Source of the DNA: JAAXKN01 sp050259615
Lineage (GTDB): Bacteria > Bacteroidota > Ignavibacteria > Ignavibacteriales > SURF-24
DNA length: 24,503 nucleotides
Assembly (NCBI GenBank): GCA_050259615.1
Contig: JBLNAZ010000202.1
Span: forward strand, 1-24,503
Reading direction: 5' to 3'
Part shown: positions 22,953 to 24,503 of the stretch, one piece after another
Layout: the number at the start of each line of letters is the position of its first letter
Position numbering within the stretch: position 1 is the first letter of the stretch
Made by a program: the position numbers and the translations under genes
The notes under the pieces: generated by a model
What the model saw: only the letters and a program-made list of their open reading frames with translations
The model's database searches: none
Told to the model about the DNA's origin: nothing

Positions 22953-23654
22953 CTAGAAATTAGGCGTAAATCTTTTGCCCTTATGGAAATCCATAATTAT
23001 TTCAGCCGCTTCTTCGGGATCGTCTGTAACTGAGAACAGATTCATATCTTTTTCCGAAATAAGCTCTTTTTTCAGTATTGTGCCCGTAATCCACTCAAGT
23101 CCCGGCTTCCAGAAATCCTTACCCATGAAAACAACCGGTACGCGCTGTGTTTTGCCTGTCTGAATGAGTGTCAGCACCTCGAAAGATTCATCGAGTGTTC
23201 CGAAACCGCCCGGCATCATTATATATCCCTGCGAATACTTGAAGAACATCAGTTTCCTGATAAAGAAGTAGCGAAAAGTAAGCAGTTTATCGCGGTCAAC
23301 GTATGGATTTGCAAACTGTTCGAAAGGAAGCTCGATATTAACCCCCGTAGAGCTTCCGCCTGCTTCATTGGCACCCCGGTTTGCAGCCTCCATTATGCCG
23401 GGGCCTCCGCCGGTAATAACCCCCATTCCCTTTTCCACAAGCTGGCGAGCAACTTCCCTTGCCAACTGGTAGTAAAAGTCATCTTCCTTAATTCTTGCCG
23501 AACCGAAAATTGTTACGCTCGGCTTAATTGCGGCCATTTTTTCAAACCCTTCAACAAATTCAGCCATAATTCTGAAAAGCCGCCACAGGTCCTCCTGTGA
23601 GTTAATAAGGCGTGCCTCAATCATGCTGGCCGGGTCCATATCCTGAAAGTGCAT
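22953..23654 (-). CDS. LOG-family (TIGR00730) nucleotide 5'-monophosphate phosphoribohydrolase
   Basis: A 233-residue Rossmann-like protein of the LOG/lysine-decarboxylase-like family. The active-site signatures are complete: GGGPGIMEAANRGANEAGG (82-100) and PGGFGTLDE (148-156), with the conserved Arg133 and Lys134 in FIRKLMF. Family members cleave ribose 5-phosphate from nucleotides such as AMP or cytokinin precursors; older annotations as lysine decarboxylase are wrong. The N-terminal 40 residues are an additional helix-rich segment seen in the type II-like forms. An AGGA motif lies 12 bases before the ATG, a long spacing. The gene stands alone between a plus-strand gene and a 308-bp spacer. 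The physiological substrate in non-plant-associated bacteria is generally unclear. Confidence 0.9.
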   Translation of the reverse strand: MHFQDMDPASMIEARLINSQEDLWRLFRIMAEFVEGFEKMAAIKPSVTIFGSARIKEDDFYYQLAREVARQLVEKGMGVITGGGPGIMEAANRGANEAGGSSTGVNIELPFEQFANPYVDRDKLLTFRYFFIRKLMFFKYSQGYIMMPGGFGTLDESFEVLTLIQTGKTQRVPVVFMGKDFWKPGLEWITGTILKKELISEKDMNLFSVTDDPEEAAEIIMDFHKGKRFTPNF

Positions 23655-23788
23655 AATTTCAAATTTCCTGAATCAATATTTCTAAAAATTACAATTAATT
23701 GGGGGACAAATATACATCCCCCGGCAATAAAATGCATAAATAATTATCGGCAGGAAGTAATTAAATTTGAGTGCCCGGGGGCTATCGA

Positions 23789-23848
23789 TCCTCCGCGGAG
23801 GACCGCTGACCGCGGCATCTAAAAATAAACATACAACATTATAATGTT
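23789..23848. repeat. Two perfect 14-bp palindromes
   Basis: TCCTCCGCGGAGGA (23789-23802) is followed 32 bp later by AACATTATAATGTT (23835-23848). Both are perfect over 14 bp and have no loop, so they look more like protein-binding sites than hairpins. They lie 135-195 bp upstream of the LOG gene start. Confidence 0.6.
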
Positions 23849-23889
23849 AAGCTGACGCGTAAACGGAATATGGCGGGGAGGCCTAAACT

Positions 23890-23921
23890 AAAAAACCGGC
23901 CCAAATGGAAGCCGGTTTTTT
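23890..23921 (-). terminator. Terminator of the TPR gene (bidirectional)
   Basis: The arms AAAAAACCGGC (23890-23900) and GCCGGTTTTTT (23911-23921) enclose a 10-base loop. The A run and T run on the two sides allow termination on both strands. It begins 42 bp past the stop of the minus-strand TPR gene. Confidence 0.88.
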
Positions 23922-23962
23922 ATTCTTTTGAAGAGCTTTTTGTAACAATTTCTTTCAAATCT

Positions 23963-24451
23963 CTAATTAAGCAGGGTTGTTATCCTGATAATGGCCTTTT
24001 TAGCCGGATCAAAGTCGGGATTAAGGTTTACAGCATCTTTGTAGTAGCTGAGCGCCTTGAACCATTCACCCTTCTTCTCAAAAATCCTGCCCAGGTTGTA
24101 ATAAGGAAAGTGGCGCGATGAATAACGGGGGGCATTTAACGCCTTTTCCAGCCATATTCTGGCCTCCTCGTACCTTTTAAGGCTGATGAGGTATTCTCCA
24201 ATATCGTTATACGGGTTTCCGTAGTCTTCATCTATTTCAATGGCTGTATAGCACTCATCAATAGCATCTTCAAACTTGCCCTTGACACTATAGGCCCAGC
24301 CCAGAAATGTATGAGCTTCAGCAGTAGGGAACAGATCGATAGAAATTTTGTAATAATCTATCGCCTCGTCAAGCCTTCCTTCCACCTGTGACTTATACGC
24401 TTTATTAAAGTACTCCTGAGCAATATCCAGCCGGTTGCTATTGTTTATCAT
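23963..24451 (-). CDS. Small tetratricopeptide-repeat protein
   Basis: A 162-residue soluble protein made almost entirely of four TPR units, at about 10-43, 46-77, 80-111 and 116-149. Each shows the helix-turn-helix pattern with conserved small and aromatic positions (GRLDEAIDYYKISIDLFP, GKFEDAIDECYTAIEID, KRYEEARIWLEKAL, GEWFKALSYYKDAVNLNP). TPRs are protein-interaction scaffolds, so the partner and role cannot be stated. There is no signal peptide and no membrane helix. An AAGG motif lies directly before the ATG; the spacing is short, but a purine-rich GAAAGAGG lies a little upstream. It has its own terminator and appears monocistronic, although the upstream context is cut by the window edge about 50 bp away. 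Confidence 0.88.
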   Translation of the reverse strand: MINNSNRLDIAQEYFNKAYKSQVEGRLDEAIDYYKISIDLFPTAEAHTFLGWAYSVKGKFEDAIDECYTAIEIDEDYGNPYNDIGEYLISLKRYEEARIWLEKALNAPRYSSRHFPYYNLGRIFEKKGEWFKALSYYKDAVNLNPDFDPAKKAIIRITTLLN

Positions 24452-24503
24452 CCTTATGCCTCTTTCTCAAAATGAAAGGATAAAAGTCAAATATTTCTAA
24501 TTC

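Larger units (their letters stand above)
23655..23962. other. Non-coding spacer upstream of the LOG gene with GC-rich palindromic patch
   Basis: This 308-bp spacer lies between the TPR gene and the LOG gene, both on the minus strand. It has no convincing gene. Features from left to right are a GGGGGA/TCCCCC hairpin (23701-23706/23717-23722), the GC-rich patch 23771-23816 containing the perfect 14-bp palindrome TCCTCCGCGGAGGA (23789-23802), the AT-rich perfect palindrome AACATTATAATGTT (23835-23848), and the TPR-gene terminator (23890-23921). On the minus strand TATATTTG (overlapping the first hairpin) resembles the -7 element of Bacteroidota promoters, without a matching -33. Confidence 0.5.

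Noticed and set aside
23870..24121. 83-residue plus-strand open frame over the TPR gene end
   Set aside because: It reads through the terminator hairpin and antisense to the TPR repeats.
1..24503. CRISPR array, tRNA or rRNA genes, transposase or phage genes
   Set aside because: No regularly spaced repeats, cloverleaf with a TTC arm, rRNA-like stretch or transposase/integrase motif was found on either strand.

Overview
The window is a dense stretch of ordinary-looking bacterial chromosome with 22 protein-coding genes. The partial pstC is cut only by the window edge. I see no rRNA, tRNA, CRISPR array, insertion sequence or prophage. Protein style, the Lgt signature, a 970-residue NagZ/serine-hydrolase fusion and a parvulin-type PpiD suggest the FCB group, most likely Ignavibacteria or a relative (Bacteroidota/Chlorobiota side). 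That placement is inferred from protein character, not measured. Many genes have Shine-Dalgarno-like sequences, and two well-supported genes use TTG starts.

Layout, left half. At 1-982 (minus) lie the 5' end of pstC and the whole of pstS, with a convincing Pho-box-like direct repeat about 170 bp upstream. At 1343-3433 (minus) is a PpiD-type periplasmic folding chaperone with its own terminator, divergent from a TetR-family regulator (3574-4179, plus). From 7873 down to 4176 five minus-strand genes follow each other closely: a thiamine-binding MTH1187-type protein, YjbQ, and a PhnD-PhnC-PhnE ABC importer. The first two families are both linked to thiamine, so the importer's substrate is an open question.

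Middle. A thioredoxin with a strong terminator (8082-8526) is followed by what I read as a cell-wall sugar recycling locus: a BadF/MurK-like sugar kinase (8693-9616), an AmpG-like transporter (9688-11037), and a secreted GH3 N-acetylglucosaminidase fused to a beta-lactamase-fold serine hydrolase (11253-14165). The fusion joins the two activities that act in sequence in Bacillus muropeptide rescue (NagZ and AmiE). Together the three genes could hydrolyse, import and phosphorylate GlcNAc and MurNAc.

Right half. At 14374-16829 an ABC ATPase, an ABC-2 permease and a LolA-like secreted protein form a tight operon that looks like an export and lipid/lipoprotein-trafficking module. Convergent to it is a minus-strand cluster hisS - unknown gene - lgt - rlmB (20296 to 16864), preceded by a PtsN-like EIIA gene. 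A large Rossmann-fold protein of unknown role (21184-22884), a LOG-family nucleotide phosphoribohydrolase and a small TPR protein complete the window.

The intergenic spaces are AT-rich and hold clear terminators, a tandem repeat at the phnC stop codon, and several GC-rich palindromic patches (near 8560, 20965-21070 and 23770-23815) that may be degenerate dispersed elements.
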